Positions 38,963 through 49,442 of a stretch of 64,000 bases of DNA are shown piece after piece (within the stretch, counting starts at the first letter, position 1; every line of letters starts with the position of its first letter). Under the pieces are notes generated by a model. That model made no database searches and had not been told where the DNA came from. It was given only the letters and a program-made list of their open reading frames with translations. This DNA comes from Ferruginibacter sp. GTDB lineage: Bacteria; Bacteroidota; Bacteroidia; Chitinophagales; Chitinophagaceae. The DNA lies in contig JACMLJ010000046.1 in the NCBI GenBank assembly GCA_014379625.1, positions 1 to 64,000 of the forward strand, written 5' to 3'. The translations under genes and the position numbers were made by a program.

Positions 38963-40081
38963 TCAAAGTATTGCAATATATTTTTTTACAATCTCCCTGA
39001 TCATATACTGTTGGCTGGACTCTTTTACAAGTTCTTTATCAAGTGGAAACGCTACTGCCCTCGCAATAGCTTTTGATAACTCAACCGGGTCTCTTACCGG
39101 GCATAAATACCCGTATTCACCCTGGTTTAAAATCTCGCCAGGGCCTGACGGACAATTGGTACTTACCACAGTTTTGCCCAACGCCATTGCTTCTACCAAT
39201 ACATTTCCAAAACCTTCGCTAATGGATGACATTACAAAAACATCGCAATTTGCCATCCATTTATAAGGATTAGTATCAAAGCCCATTAAAAAAACATTTT
39301 CTTGCAAATTATTCTTATCGATATATAACTCCAATTGAGCCTGTAAAGGTCCAATGCCTAATATAAATAATATTATACCAGGGTGAGTTTTTTTTAAGAT
39401 ACTAAATGCCTTTATTAAAGTTAGCTGGTCTTTTTGCTCTTCAAGCCTTCCGGCACTAACAAGAATAATTTTACCGGTTACATCAATAGGGAAATTTATT
39501 TTTTCCTCTGCCAGTTTGTAAATGGATTCATCAAAAACCGGATTGTAGATAGTAACCGACTGCATTAATTTATTATTACTGAATTTTCGCAGCCAGGCCA
39601 AACTGCCTTTGCTCACGGTTATAATTTTATCAGCGCGGGGAGTTATAAAAAAATGAATCAGTTTTGCAATGAGATCTCCTTTCCAATATTTTAATGGCCT
39701 TTTTGCTGGTAAATTATAATGATGTGTGACATAAATTTTTGAAGTTATCCCCGATATTTTTTTTGTTAGAATAGCTGCGGCGCTTACATAATCGCTCGCA
39801 GTAAAAATATGGGTGTACTGGTTCTTTTTAAAAATTGCCGGAAAAATACGTAGATACTGGTAAAAAGAGGTACCCCCGGCTTCCGCTACAGGAATAGACG
39901 CATTTAATATATTCAAATAGGCTCCCCTTTTTTTACCCACCAAAAACGCTACCGGTATATTATCTGCCGCGAAGCCATTGGCGATATTTACAAATACTCT
40001 TTCCGCACCACCCCCGCCCAGGTCATTTAAGATGAATAAAACTTTTCTCATTATATAAGTGTGCTTTTTCCTTTGGTACAA
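38963..40081 (-). CDS. Glycosyltransferase family 4
   Basis: VLFILNDLGGGGAERVFVNIANGF; MSSISEGFGNVLVEAMALGKTVVSTNCPSGPGEIL; likely start at MRKVLF. Confidence 0.9.
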   Translation of the reverse strand: MYQRKKHTYIMRKVLFILNDLGGGGAERVFVNIANGFAADNIPVAFLVGKKRGAYLNILNASIPVAEAGGTSFYQYLRIFPAIFKKNQYTHIFTASDYVSAAAILTKKISGITSKIYVTHHYNLPAKRPLKYWKGDLIAKLIHFFITPRADKIITVSKGSLAWLRKFSNNKLMQSVTIYNPVFDESIYKLAEEKINFPIDVTGKIILVSAGRLEEQKDQLTLIKAFSILKKTHPGIILFILGIGPLQAQLELYIDKNNLQENVFLMGFDTNPYKWMANCDVFVMSSISEGFGNVLVEAMALGKTVVSTNCPSGPGEILNQGEYGYLCPVRDPVELSKAIARAVAFPLDKELVKESSQQYMIREIVKKYIAIL

Positions 40082-40916
40082 TTAAAAAGTTGTAATAATC
40101 GCTTTTTGAAAGCTTATTGACTTTTTTTATACCTACCAGTTCATCAATATTATAAAAATCAAAATCAACGGCAGCGAAATAGTTGTTTAACCTGGCAGCA
40201 ACTTCTTCATTTAAAATTTCAATTAAAATAATGGGCTTAAACTGTAAAAAATACTCGTCAAACCCTTCCATTACTTCAGGTTCATGTGTTTCCACATCTA
40301 TTTTCATCAAATCGATCGACTGAATATTATTCTTTTCAATATAATCCTTAAGCGTGGTAGTTTTAATATCAATTTTAATGGGTTCCGAATCCTTCACCCA
40401 TAAATTTTGGTTTACCGTAACAGAGTAGGCGAAATTTTCGTTGGCCGTGTAAATAACCCCGTCACCGGTGTAATTGGATATAGCCGCGCAATTGCAATGG
40501 ATATCATACCCGTTAATACCGGCATTATGCACCAGTTTTTTGCAAATCGCCTGGAAAGGTTCAAATGCATGCACATCAGCATCTTTGTTTTTAGCTTTGG
40601 CAACCATGGAATAAATACCTGTATTGGCACCAATATCAAAAATCACATTTGCTTTTTCGGATAACCCCGCCCATACCCCTAATGAGTATTTCTCCCAACT
40701 GTTAAACAGGCCTTTCCAGAATAATTCATTCTCGATTGGGTGACCGTAATGAACCATTTTAAAAGTTCGGTAATTGTCGATTTTTACTGTAATAGTATCA
40801 TTAAAATATAAATGCTGGTAAATTCCAAAAGGCGGAACCCATATCCTTTTCAACGCAGAAAACATGGCCTTTTTAAATGGAATTAAACTATATATTTTTT
40901 TTAAAAAAACTTTCAT
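40023..40916 (-). CDS. FkbM family methyltransferase
   Basis: VIFDIGANTGIYSMVAKA; IDLMKIDVETHEPEVMEGF. Confidence 0.88.
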   Translation of the reverse strand: MKVFLKKIYSLIPFKKAMFSALKRIWVPPFGIYQHLYFNDTITVKIDNYRTFKMVHYGHPIENELFWKGLFNSWEKYSLGVWAGLSEKANVIFDIGANTGIYSMVAKAKNKDADVHAFEPFQAICKKLVHNAGINGYDIHCNCAAISNYTGDGVIYTANENFAYSVTVNQNLWVKDSEPIKIDIKTTTLKDYIEKNNIQSIDLMKIDVETHEPEVMEGFDEYFLQFKPIILIEILNEEVAARLNNYFAAVDFDFYNIDELVGIKKVNKLSKSDYYNFLIVPKEKAHLYNEKSFIHLK

Positions 40917-40917
40917 T

Positions 40918-42171
40918 TTATGCGAAATAATTTAATTTTTTATTAAAGAACAGTATGAGGAGGAGTACGAATATATTTGTTACTATTTGCCCAAAGCCAA
41001 GCCAATCAATATCCAGGTATTTTGAAGTAATGTAGTTTACCGTTATCGAAAAGAAGATGGCGATTACTGAAAGTAGAAAAATTATCCTTTTACTCTTATT
41101 AAAAATTATAAATTGAAGAAAAATATTAGAAATGGTCCACACAAACGAGCTAACACTTAGGATATAAAAGAAATATACATATTCTTTATAAGCTGCCTTC
41201 AGTACAAAATTATAAACAACAAAAGTAAATACCATTACGCCTGTCCATGTAGTAAACATGGCAAGAATATATTTGTAATACACATTTTTCAGGTTTTTCC
41301 AATTTTGCAAAGCCTCGAATTTTGTAAAGAGTACCGGTTGCAAATATTGTAATAATGAAATACAAATAATGTATTGAATGGTAGCAAAAGTAGCTGCTAC
41401 CGCATAATAGCCGGCCTGAACTTTACCAAAAAAAAACATTACAAAAAACTTATCGGAAGTGCCTATAAAAAAGATGGCGGTCTGCAATACAAGTCCGGAT
41501 AATCCAAAATACAATTCTTTTCGAAGAATTGTATAATCGTTGATTTTTACTAAAAAATCATGCTTTTTGATATATATAAAAAACAGGGTGCCAATCACCA
41601 CTCCGGATAATAAAAAGCCCAATGCCCTGCCATACCAATTCTGATAAATAAATAATATAAACCCTATAGACAAGGCAATCTCCAGCAGAATTTTCAAAAG
41701 TGAAACGATGGTAAACTGCCTGACATGATTTTGATTTCTCATCAATATCACAAAAGCTTCAAAACAAAAATTAAAAAATAAACAGAGTGGGATTAGCCAA
41801 AAAAAATCGTGCTGGAAACTTAAGTTCTTTTCAAGCGGTGACCTGAAGATATATAAAACCGGAAGCAGTAAAAGGCTTAGTACCGCAGGTATAATTAAAC
41901 TGGTAGAAAAGACCTTTGCATAATTTTCTTTTGATAACTTAAAATAATCAATAGAAATCGTATACAATACCCCCATAGAAATGATGGGTGTTAAAAAAAC
42001 AATGCAATTACTAAAAATGTTCAATATGCCGATATCGCCCTCACTAAGTGTATTTACAAAAAATGGCAAAGCAGCGAATGATATTGCTTTACATAAAGAA
42101 CCCGAAATTGTATATATCCCTACCTGTTTAAAAGGATTTTTAAATAAAAAAAATTTTATGTTTTGTAACAA
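40918..42171 (-). CDS. Polysaccharide flippase (Wzx-like)
   Basis: Multi-TM; GIYTISGSLCKAISFAALPFFVNTLSEGDIGILNIF. Confidence 0.85.
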   Translation of the reverse strand: MLQNIKFFLFKNPFKQVGIYTISGSLCKAISFAALPFFVNTLSEGDIGILNIFSNCIVFLTPIISMGVLYTISIDYFKLSKENYAKVFSTSLIIPAVLSLLLLPVLYIFRSPLEKNLSFQHDFFWLIPLCLFFNFCFEAFVILMRNQNHVRQFTIVSLLKILLEIALSIGFILFIYQNWYGRALGFLLSGVVIGTLFFIYIKKHDFLVKINDYTILRKELYFGLSGLVLQTAIFFIGTSDKFFVMFFFGKVQAGYYAVAATFATIQYIICISLLQYLQPVLFTKFEALQNWKNLKNVYYKYILAMFTTWTGVMVFTFVVYNFVLKAAYKEYVYFFYILSVSSFVWTISNIFLQFIIFNKSKRIIFLLSVIAIFFSITVNYITSKYLDIDWLGFGQIVTNIFVLLLILFFNKKLNYFA

Positions 42172-42186
42172 AGTACGTGATTCAGG

Positions 42187-42753
42187 CTAAGTTAATTGTT
42201 TTATAAATTTTGCAGGTATGCCGCCCCATAACTGTTTGGCAGGTATATTAGTATTGACAACGGCAGAGGCGGCAGTTACAACATAAGCACCTACTGTTAC
42301 ACCTTTCAAAATAGTTGTTTTTGATGCCAGCCAAACATTTTCTTCAATACATATTGGAGCCGTTATGAATTTATCTTCCCGGCTTTCTTGCTGGCTGGCA
42401 TTTAAAAGGTGATCCTGGTCTCTTATTACCACCATTTCTGCAATTAAACAACCTTTTTTTATAGTAATATTTTCTTTTGCCGCAATAACGCAGTTTCTTC
42501 CAATAAAGGAATCTTTAATAGATATTATACTGTTTTTGTCTGCAAAAATCTGTGTACCGGCTTTTATAGAACAATTTGAAATATCCAGTTTTCCTCCTTT
42601 TACACAGACTATACTGCAATTAGAAGCGATGTTGGTTTTGTAATCTATTCTGGCACCGGGATAAAGCGTATTTAAGCTGGCTACCCGAAGAATGCTGCAT
42701 ATCGCCTGGTATTTGTAGAAGAGAAAGCGCAGTACCCCCGAAATAAACATCAT
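42187..42753 (-). CDS. Hexapeptide-repeat acyltransferase
   Basis: IGRNCVIAAKENITIKKGCLIAEMVVIRDQDH; VVNTNIPAKQLWGGIPAKFI. Confidence 0.85.
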   Translation of the reverse strand: MMFISGVLRFLFYKYQAICSILRVASLNTLYPGARIDYKTNIASNCSIVCVKGGKLDISNCSIKAGTQIFADKNSIISIKDSFIGRNCVIAAKENITIKKGCLIAEMVVIRDQDHLLNASQQESREDKFITAPICIEENVWLASKTTILKGVTVGAYVVTAASAVVNTNIPAKQLWGGIPAKFIKQLT

Positions 42754-42838
42754 TTAGTTATTATTATACCTACTCTTAATAAAAATACTTAATGCTTAAA
42801 ATGTTGCCCGTTATTATATTTCTTGTAAACATTCCGGT

Positions 42839-43699
42839 TTATAACGCAATACTCTTCAGGTATTCACCATACCCACTTTTTTTCAGCTTTTCAGCTTCCA
42901 TTATCAATTGTTCCTTTGTAATAAAACCCATCCGCCAGGCTATTTCTTCGGGACAGCCGATCTTTAAACCCTGCCTTTTTTCTATTACACGTACATATTC
43001 GCTTGCATCATTCAGCGATTCAAAAGTGCCGGTGTCTAACCAGGCAAAACCCCGGTCGAGCACCCCTACTTTTAATTTTTTGTTTTGCAGATATATCCTG
43101 TTTACGTCAGTTATTTCGTATTCGCCACGCGGGCTGGGCGGAATATTTTTGGCGATATTCACCACATCATTATTATAAAAATACAAGCCGGGCACCGCAT
43201 AATTACTTTTGGGGTGAGTGGGCTTCTCTTCAATGCTCAGGGCGTTCAATTCACCATCAAAATCTACCACGCCATATCTTTCGGGGTCACTTACCGGGTA
43301 GGCGAAAATTACCGCCCCGTCCGGGTTAACTGACTGCTGCAACAATTTGCTAAAACCACTGCCATAAAAAATATTATCCCCTAATACAAGCGCCACGCTA
43401 TCATTGCCGATAAATTGCTCTCCAATTACAAAGGCCTGTGCGAGGCCGTTGGGTATTTGCTGTTTGGCATAAGATATTTTACAACCCCATTGATCCCCGT
43501 CCCCCAATAGCCGCATAAACTGGGCCTGGTCATCCGGAGTAGTGATGATGAGAATTTCACGGATCCCTGCCAGCATTAAAGTACTTAGGGGGTAATAGAT
43601 CATTGGTTTATCATAGATGGGCATTAATTGCTTACTGATACCCATCGTTATTGGATAAAGCCTTGTTCCGGATCCGCCCGCCAGGATAATTCCTTTCAT
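42839..43699 (-). CDS. rfbA: Glucose-1-phosphate thymidylyltransferase
   Basis: [52 protein letters not shown]. Confidence 0.96.
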   Translation of the reverse strand: MKGIILAGGSGTRLYPITMGISKQLMPIYDKPMIYYPLSTLMLAGIREILIITTPDDQAQFMRLLGDGDQWGCKISYAKQQIPNGLAQAFVIGEQFIGNDSVALVLGDNIFYGSGFSKLLQQSVNPDGAVIFAYPVSDPERYGVVDFDGELNALSIEEKPTHPKSNYAVPGLYFYNNDVVNIAKNIPPSPRGEYEITDVNRIYLQNKKLKVGVLDRGFAWLDTGTFESLNDASEYVRVIEKRQGLKIGCPEEIAWRMGFITKEQLIMEAEKLKKSGYGEYLKSIAL

Positions 43700-43702
43700 A
43701 TT

Positions 43703-44755
43703 TTATCGTTTTTCATATTGTGTTTCATAGTAGTGTTGATAATTTCCGCTGGTAACGTGGTTAAGCCATTCGGTATTGTCCAGGTACCAATCTATTGTTT
43801 TGGATATCCCTTCTTCAAACTGCAGCGACGGCAGCCAGCCCAATTCATTTTTTAATTTGGTAGCATCAATGGCATAGCGGAGATCATGGCCGGCCCGGTC
43901 TTTAACGTAAGTGATAAGCCGGGCGGATTCCCCCTTTTCGCGACCTAGTTTTTCATCCATTTGCCTGCAAAGCTCTTTTACCAGGTCAATATTGGTCCAC
44001 TCATTGTGTCCTCCAATATTATAGGTTTCGCCGATTTTGCCCTTATGAAAAATTACATCAATGGCGCGCACATGATCTTCTACAAACAGCCAGTCCCTTA
44101 TGTTTTCGCCTTTTCCATATATTGGCAGGGGTTTGTTATGGATGATATTGTGAATACAAAGCGGAATTAATTTTTCCGGAAAATGATAGGGCCCGTAATT
44201 ATTGCTGCAATTGGAAATTTTCACCGGCAGGTGATAGGTATGATAAAATGCCCTCACCAAATGATCAGAAGACGCTTTGGAGGCGGAGTATGGACTGCGG
44301 GGATCATAAGGGGTTTCTTCCGTAAAATATCCCTCCTCACCCAGTGAACCATACACTTCATCGGTGGAGATATGGTAAAAAATCTTATCCGCATAATCAT
44401 TTTTCCAATATTCCTTAGCTGCTTGCAACAACGATCCCGTCCCCAAAACATTGGTAGTGACAAAAGCAAGCGGATCTGTTATTGATCTGTCTACATGGCT
44501 TTCGGCCGCGCAATGCAATACTGCTGTAAACCGGTGCTCGTCAAATAATTGTTTCAACAGTACCAGGTCGGTAATATCACCTTTTATGAAATGATAATTG
44601 GGTTGGTTTTCTATATCGGTGAGATTTTCCAGGTTGCCCGCATAAGTTAGCTTATCGAGATTTACGATTTGGTATTCAGGATATTTGGTAACAAACAGGC
44701 GGGTTAAATGGGAGCCTATGAAACCAGCGCCACCGGTGATTAAAATTGTATGCAT
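43703..44755 (-). CDS. rfbB: dTDP-glucose 4,6-dehydratase
   Basis: ILITGGAGFIGSHLTRLFV; HISTDEVYGSLG; YSASKASSDHLVRAFYHTYHLPVKISNCSNNYGPYHFPEKLIPL. Confidence 0.96.
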   Translation of the reverse strand: MHTILITGGAGFIGSHLTRLFVTKYPEYQIVNLDKLTYAGNLENLTDIENQPNYHFIKGDITDLVLLKQLFDEHRFTAVLHCAAESHVDRSITDPLAFVTTNVLGTGSLLQAAKEYWKNDYADKIFYHISTDEVYGSLGEEGYFTEETPYDPRSPYSASKASSDHLVRAFYHTYHLPVKISNCSNNYGPYHFPEKLIPLCIHNIIHNKPLPIYGKGENIRDWLFVEDHVRAIDVIFHKGKIGETYNIGGHNEWTNIDLVKELCRQMDEKLGREKGESARLITYVKDRAGHDLRYAIDATKLKNELGWLPSLQFEEGISKTIDWYLDNTEWLNHVTSGNYQHYYETQYEKR

Positions 44756-45017
44756 TATTTTTTAATATTGATTGGCAAATGTATAGATAAAATTATAACC
44801 ACAGTATATAGCATCTGAAAATACAACGGGTACAGATTTACAGGCAATCCTCAAAACCAACTATTAATAATATTGAAAATGTACAATTTCTAAGTTACTA
44901 AAACTGACAGCAGTACCTAAACGTCAACTGAAAACAATTATAATCTATTTATGATTGACCCAGCTATTCAGATTCCCCTGGGTCCTGCTAAAATCTTTTT
45001 GAAAAATGTATACCCTG

Positions 45018-45986
45018 CTACTTTTTATTTTTTATCCGGTTAATTACCTGATTAACTTCCGTGACCTGGCTTTCATTAAGTTTCATATTTCTTTTAGAAG
45101 ATAAAATATGCTGCCATTTAAAAAGAGCAAATACCTTATAGACAGCGGACTTCAAATATGTTTTTAAAATTTCCAGAGCAAACTCGCTTTTTGATAATAC
45201 ACCCGGGCCATAATGACGAATTATTTTTCGAAATGTTTTCATGCTTAAAATGTAATTTTTAACATTCACATTACCTTCCCTATATAAAAAATAGGGTTCC
45301 TTGATCCTATGAAAAACAGTACTTTTAAAAGTCCTGCACCATAACTCAAAATCCTCCGCCCTTATAAAATCTTCGGAATATTTATTCTTTTTATACCAGC
45401 TCGTCTTTGCAATTATTGTGGGATGAAATAATAGTGCCTTCTTAAGCAGTCTTTTTTGATCCCGGATATTAAGATCTTCTGTGCCCCTGATTCCTATAGG
45501 TTCATCCTTTTCGTTAATAGTGTAAGCTGCAGTATCAATAACATCAATTTCATCGTTTCCAATTAAAACATTCATCTGTCTTTCCAATTTTTCAGGCATC
45601 ATCATGTCATCAGCATCCATTCTTGCTATATATTCACCCTTTGCTAAATCGATAATTTGATTTAATCTACTGATAAGCCCTTTATTCGTCCCATCACTAA
45701 TCAATATTATTCGCTTATCAGTCTGTGCTATTTCATAAGCAATATTGTAAGAGTTATCTATCGAGCCATCATCAACAAGTATGAGTTCCCATAAACCATA
45801 AGACTGTAGGATTACTGAATTGATTGCGCTTTTTAATGTTTTTTCATTGTTATAAAAAGGCAATCCAATGGTTAAAAAGTGCGGACTATTTTGATGCATT
45901 AGAAACCTTTTTAAATTTGTCCAAAAAATAATAAAGAAACTTTCGAGAGTTTGTATAGCAATACCATTTAAATCGTTACTTAACAA
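45018..45986 (-). CDS. Glycosyltransferase family 2
   Basis: LTIGLPFYNNEKTLKSAINSVILQSYGLWELILVDDGSIDNS; likely start at MHQNSP. Confidence 0.9.
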   Translation of the reverse strand: MLSNDLNGIAIQTLESFFIIFWTNLKRFLMHQNSPHFLTIGLPFYNNEKTLKSAINSVILQSYGLWELILVDDGSIDNSYNIAYEIAQTDKRIILISDGTNKGLISRLNQIIDLAKGEYIARMDADDMMMPEKLERQMNVLIGNDEIDVIDTAAYTINEKDEPIGIRGTEDLNIRDQKRLLKKALLFHPTIIAKTSWYKKNKYSEDFIRAEDFELWCRTFKSTVFHRIKEPYFLYREGNVNVKNYILSMKTFRKIIRHYGPGVLSKSEFALEILKTYLKSAVYKVFALFKWQHILSSKRNMKLNESQVTEVNQVINRIKNKK

Positions 45987-46786
45987 AAAATATCAATTTA
46001 TAACGCCCACCAAACAGCGAAAATAGGCAACAAAATAATTAAAGGCAAAATGTCCTGCCAAGATTTTTACTTTTATTCATCCTGTTTTCATTACATGGAT
46101 TAAAGCAACACGTTAAAAACTAAAAATAGTCGTCGCATTTAAAAATAGCATAAAAAATTTGATCCTGTGTCCATAATTCTACTTTGACAAGTCAAATTTT
46201 TGTGACTTTTTGTTGACCGGCAGAAGTTTTTCAATTAAGCATCGTTGTGTCACTCACTTTTACTGAATTTTTTCATGGCATCTTTTCCGTTCCGTAATTA
46301 TCATTATTTTAATCGTGAACTAAGTTTTGTAAATATGTCAAAGTAGGAATAAAAACCTTGTTGCAATTAGCTCCAACCAATATATTCTAATAAGTCATAT
46401 AAACTTTTTCTAATTAATCATACCCTATTCTGAAAAAGACAATCTGGTTGTAAAAATTGACTTGCGCCTCTGCTAATGTTTAATACTCCCTGATTTGGGT
46501 ACTGTGGTAATATTGTTACTTCATGAACAAAAACCCATTCCGCTGCAAATTGAGCAGCGGGCATTATTGATGTAGCCGGGCCAACGGGTGTATCGGGTTG
46601 ATGCCATTTACTGATTCACAAACAAATTTGATTAAAAAGGTTTCAGAAAATTTTTATTGGAGTGGATATATTATGGAAGGATTATTGCTCAAAAAACAAA
46701 GCCTTTCCTGCAATGAATATAGCAAACAATGTTTGGATGAAAATTAATATCTGGCTACACGAATAACTGCTCTCAAAGCACTTATT

Positions 46787-47470
46787 TTATACAGTATACA
46801 AAAAGGTCATGCCAGGCAACCCTGTACTGGTATCAATCCGCTTAAACTTCATATCAGGAAATTTTAAAGATATATCTTCAATTGCACTAGCCGGGCCAAT
46901 ATTATAACCGGATTCTTCAGTTTGGTAAAAAGTATCGTGCAAGATTATTTTGGGATCTCTAACCGTCTTTATAATTGAAAATAGCTCTCTGAAAACGGTA
47001 TGGTAATTATGATCCCCATCTAAATAAAATAATGGTCTTATATCTTTATTCATCGTTTCATATAAATTTATTGACGTATCTACTCCGTCTCCCTGATGTA
47101 GAAATACGTTTTTTCTACCTTTAACCAATTTTCCCCTGGCATTATGTGGATGTTCAGCGTGTTCAATATCATCAGGCAGATCAATTGAATGAATTTCAGT
47201 ATCGATTTTTAAAAATTTACAGGTTTCATGAAATATTCTTGCCGATTTACCTATATGCGTCCCCCATTCAAATATATGCGTTGGATTTGACCATGCCACA
47301 CAGGCTACCATTAATGAAAGTTCATTTAAAGGGAAAGGGTGCACCCCAACAATTGGAATAATCCTGCTCAGAATAAATGATGAAATATCCCAGTTGTTTA
47401 CCTCAAATTCTTTACCATCGAACTTACTTTTATAAGATGGATTTAGCTTACCAATTACTCTTTTAATCAT
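46787..47470 (-). CDS. Class I SAM-dependent methyltransferase-like protein
   Basis: IFEWGTHIGKSARIFHETCKFL; PLFYLDGDHNYHTVFRELFSI. Confidence 0.75.
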   Translation of the reverse strand: MIKRVIGKLNPSYKSKFDGKEFEVNNWDISSFILSRIIPIVGVHPFPLNELSLMVACVAWSNPTHIFEWGTHIGKSARIFHETCKFLKIDTEIHSIDLPDDIEHAEHPHNARGKLVKGRKNVFLHQGDGVDTSINLYETMNKDIRPLFYLDGDHNYHTVFRELFSIIKTVRDPKIILHDTFYQTEESGYNIGPASAIEDISLKFPDMKFKRIDTSTGLPGMTFLYTV

Positions 47471-47763
47471 AAATAAGTGTTTTACTTCAGGAGATTTCTG
47501 AATTCAAATGCCTTTTATCTTATGTCACATTTATTAAATTTATCTTTTAGAATTATGAAAATCTAAAACAGCGATTACAAAAATATGGTTATTTAATCAC
47601 CATTAATGATGTAATCCTATCAATCAAAAAAAAGGGCTTTAAATAAGAATTTATTAGAATACCCGTGGGGTATTTTGGGTTAAGGTAAAATATGGCACAT
47701 TTGGTTTCAAAAATATACTTTCAATCAATATATAGTACAAATTTTAAAAAATAAATTACTTTA

Positions 47764-48545
47764 ATGAATTTTGATAGAACGGCATATATTAATCAACCAA
47801 TTTTAATAGAGCAGGAACTGAAAATTTTATTTAATTCTCATGACAGGCAGTCTCACAATTTTTGAAATTGGCGCATGTGAAACTGAGGATAGCATTAAGT
47901 ACTGACTTCTTTTTACCAATTCGAAGATTTATACATTTGAACCACTACCTGACAATATTAAGTTAATCCAAAATAATCTTTCCCGTTATGGCAGGGTGCA
48001 TTTAAAATTGTCGCCTTCCGATTCCGCAAATTGGTCGGTGTCTCCACCGACCAATACTGCCTGCCGTTGCTGGTGTCCTCACCAGCCACCAACAATTTTA
48101 AATGCACCCTTATGGCATTACCAATGTTACTTATTATAACAAAGCGCTATCTTCAAAAGAGGGATTGTCAGAATTTCATCTATCTGAAGGAAGGCCTGAA
48201 AATGCTATCAAGTCAGACTGGGATTACGGAAATAAATCAAGCTCATTATTACCTCGGCAAAGCATTTGGAATGGTCGATTTTATTCGCTTTAATAAAAAA
48301 ACAGAGGTTGATACAATTCAATTAGTTCATTTTGTAAAAACAACGCAATCAATGTAATTGATTTTATACATATGGATGTGCAGGGAGCAGAATTGATGGT
48401 ATTAGAAGGCGCGTCAGATTTTATATCATCTATTAAAGTGATTTGGCTTGAAGTGTCAAAGGTAGATTTATATCAAAATCAACCTTTGGTTGAGGATGTG
48501 AAAAAATTTATGGCAATTAATAATTTTGTTTTGATCAAAGACTTC
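47764..48545 (+). pseudogene. FkbM methyltransferase pseudogene, paralog of 55602-56396
   Basis: MNFDRTAYINQPILIEQELKILFN / FEPLPDNIKLIQNNLSRYG / ITNVTYYNKALSSKEG / HMDVQGAELMVLEGASDF in broken frames. Confidence 0.92.
47993..48108. mobile_element. 116-bp palindromic non-autonomous element inserted in the FkbM pseudogene
   Basis: agggtgcatttaaaattgt ... acaattttaaatgcaccc ends, internal hairpins, 7-bp TSD ttatggc at 47986-47992 and 48109-48115. Confidence 0.88.
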
Positions 48546-49079
48546 CTAAAACAACTGCAATGCGATCATTTTTTAAATTGTTAAGTCGCTTTCCGGTAAA
48601 CCCGAAATCAATTGCGGAAGTAGGATGCGGGGCAGGTGAAATATTAAATCAATTTTATTTATCCATGCCCAATGATGTAATTTTTACAGGATACGATATA
48701 TCTGGTGATGCAATACACTTGGACAGTCACAGGGAAAAAGACAGGCTAAATTCAGGCAGGAAAATTTTTTAGAAACAAATACAAGTTTTGATTTATTGCT
48801 AATGATGGATGTTTTTGAACATGTCGATGATTATTTAGGTTTTCTTAAATCATGTAAAGGCAAATCAAAAAATACAATATTTCATATTCCGCTGGAAATG
48901 ACGGTCATAGGAATCTTGAGAAATCATTTTATAATATCAGGAAATTCCCTGGGCCATTTGCACTATTTTACAAAAGAAACGGCGTTTGCTACACTTGGCT
49001 GATACGGGATATAAAATTGTTGATTTCTTTTACACTGCAGGGGCACTGATATTCCAAAGAATACACTGCACACTAAAAT
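48546..49079 (+). pseudogene. SAM-dependent methyltransferase pseudogene, multiple frameshifts
   Basis: SIAEVGCGAGEILNQFYLSMP...TGYDIS; then other frame MMDVFEHVDDYLGFLKSC...GHLHYFTKET. Confidence 0.8.
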
Positions 49080-49442
49080 AACTTATTTACCAAGGAAATT
49101 AATGTTTAAAACAAATGAAAATATTACTGTAAAAATTACCAGGTGGGTTTTCCCTGTTGGTGTTAACAAAATAATGGCAAAGCCGGTAAAGTTATACTTC
49201 TGAACATTGAAAGGATGGTCCCTCCGCGTTACAGCTTTTTTTGGAAGGGAATCGGAATTAGTTTGTGAATTTGGAGATTGGTGACATGTCAAATTTTCAA
49301 TTACATTTTTCTTCTTTTGTTTTTCAAACATATATGACTTTTCCAATTTGCAATATAAAAAATCGTTAATCAGGAGGCGCTAAAATCCCTGAAATAAATC
49401 ACAATTCATTAGCTGCACAAACAAGGGGATTAAAACTTTTTT

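Noticed and set aside
43003-43333. ORFs antisense to rfbA
   Set aside because: rfbA is unambiguous; these are overlapping shadows.
49083-49346. 87-aa minus-strand ORF
   Set aside because: Opposite the tail of a decayed methyltransferase; no recognisable family or context support.
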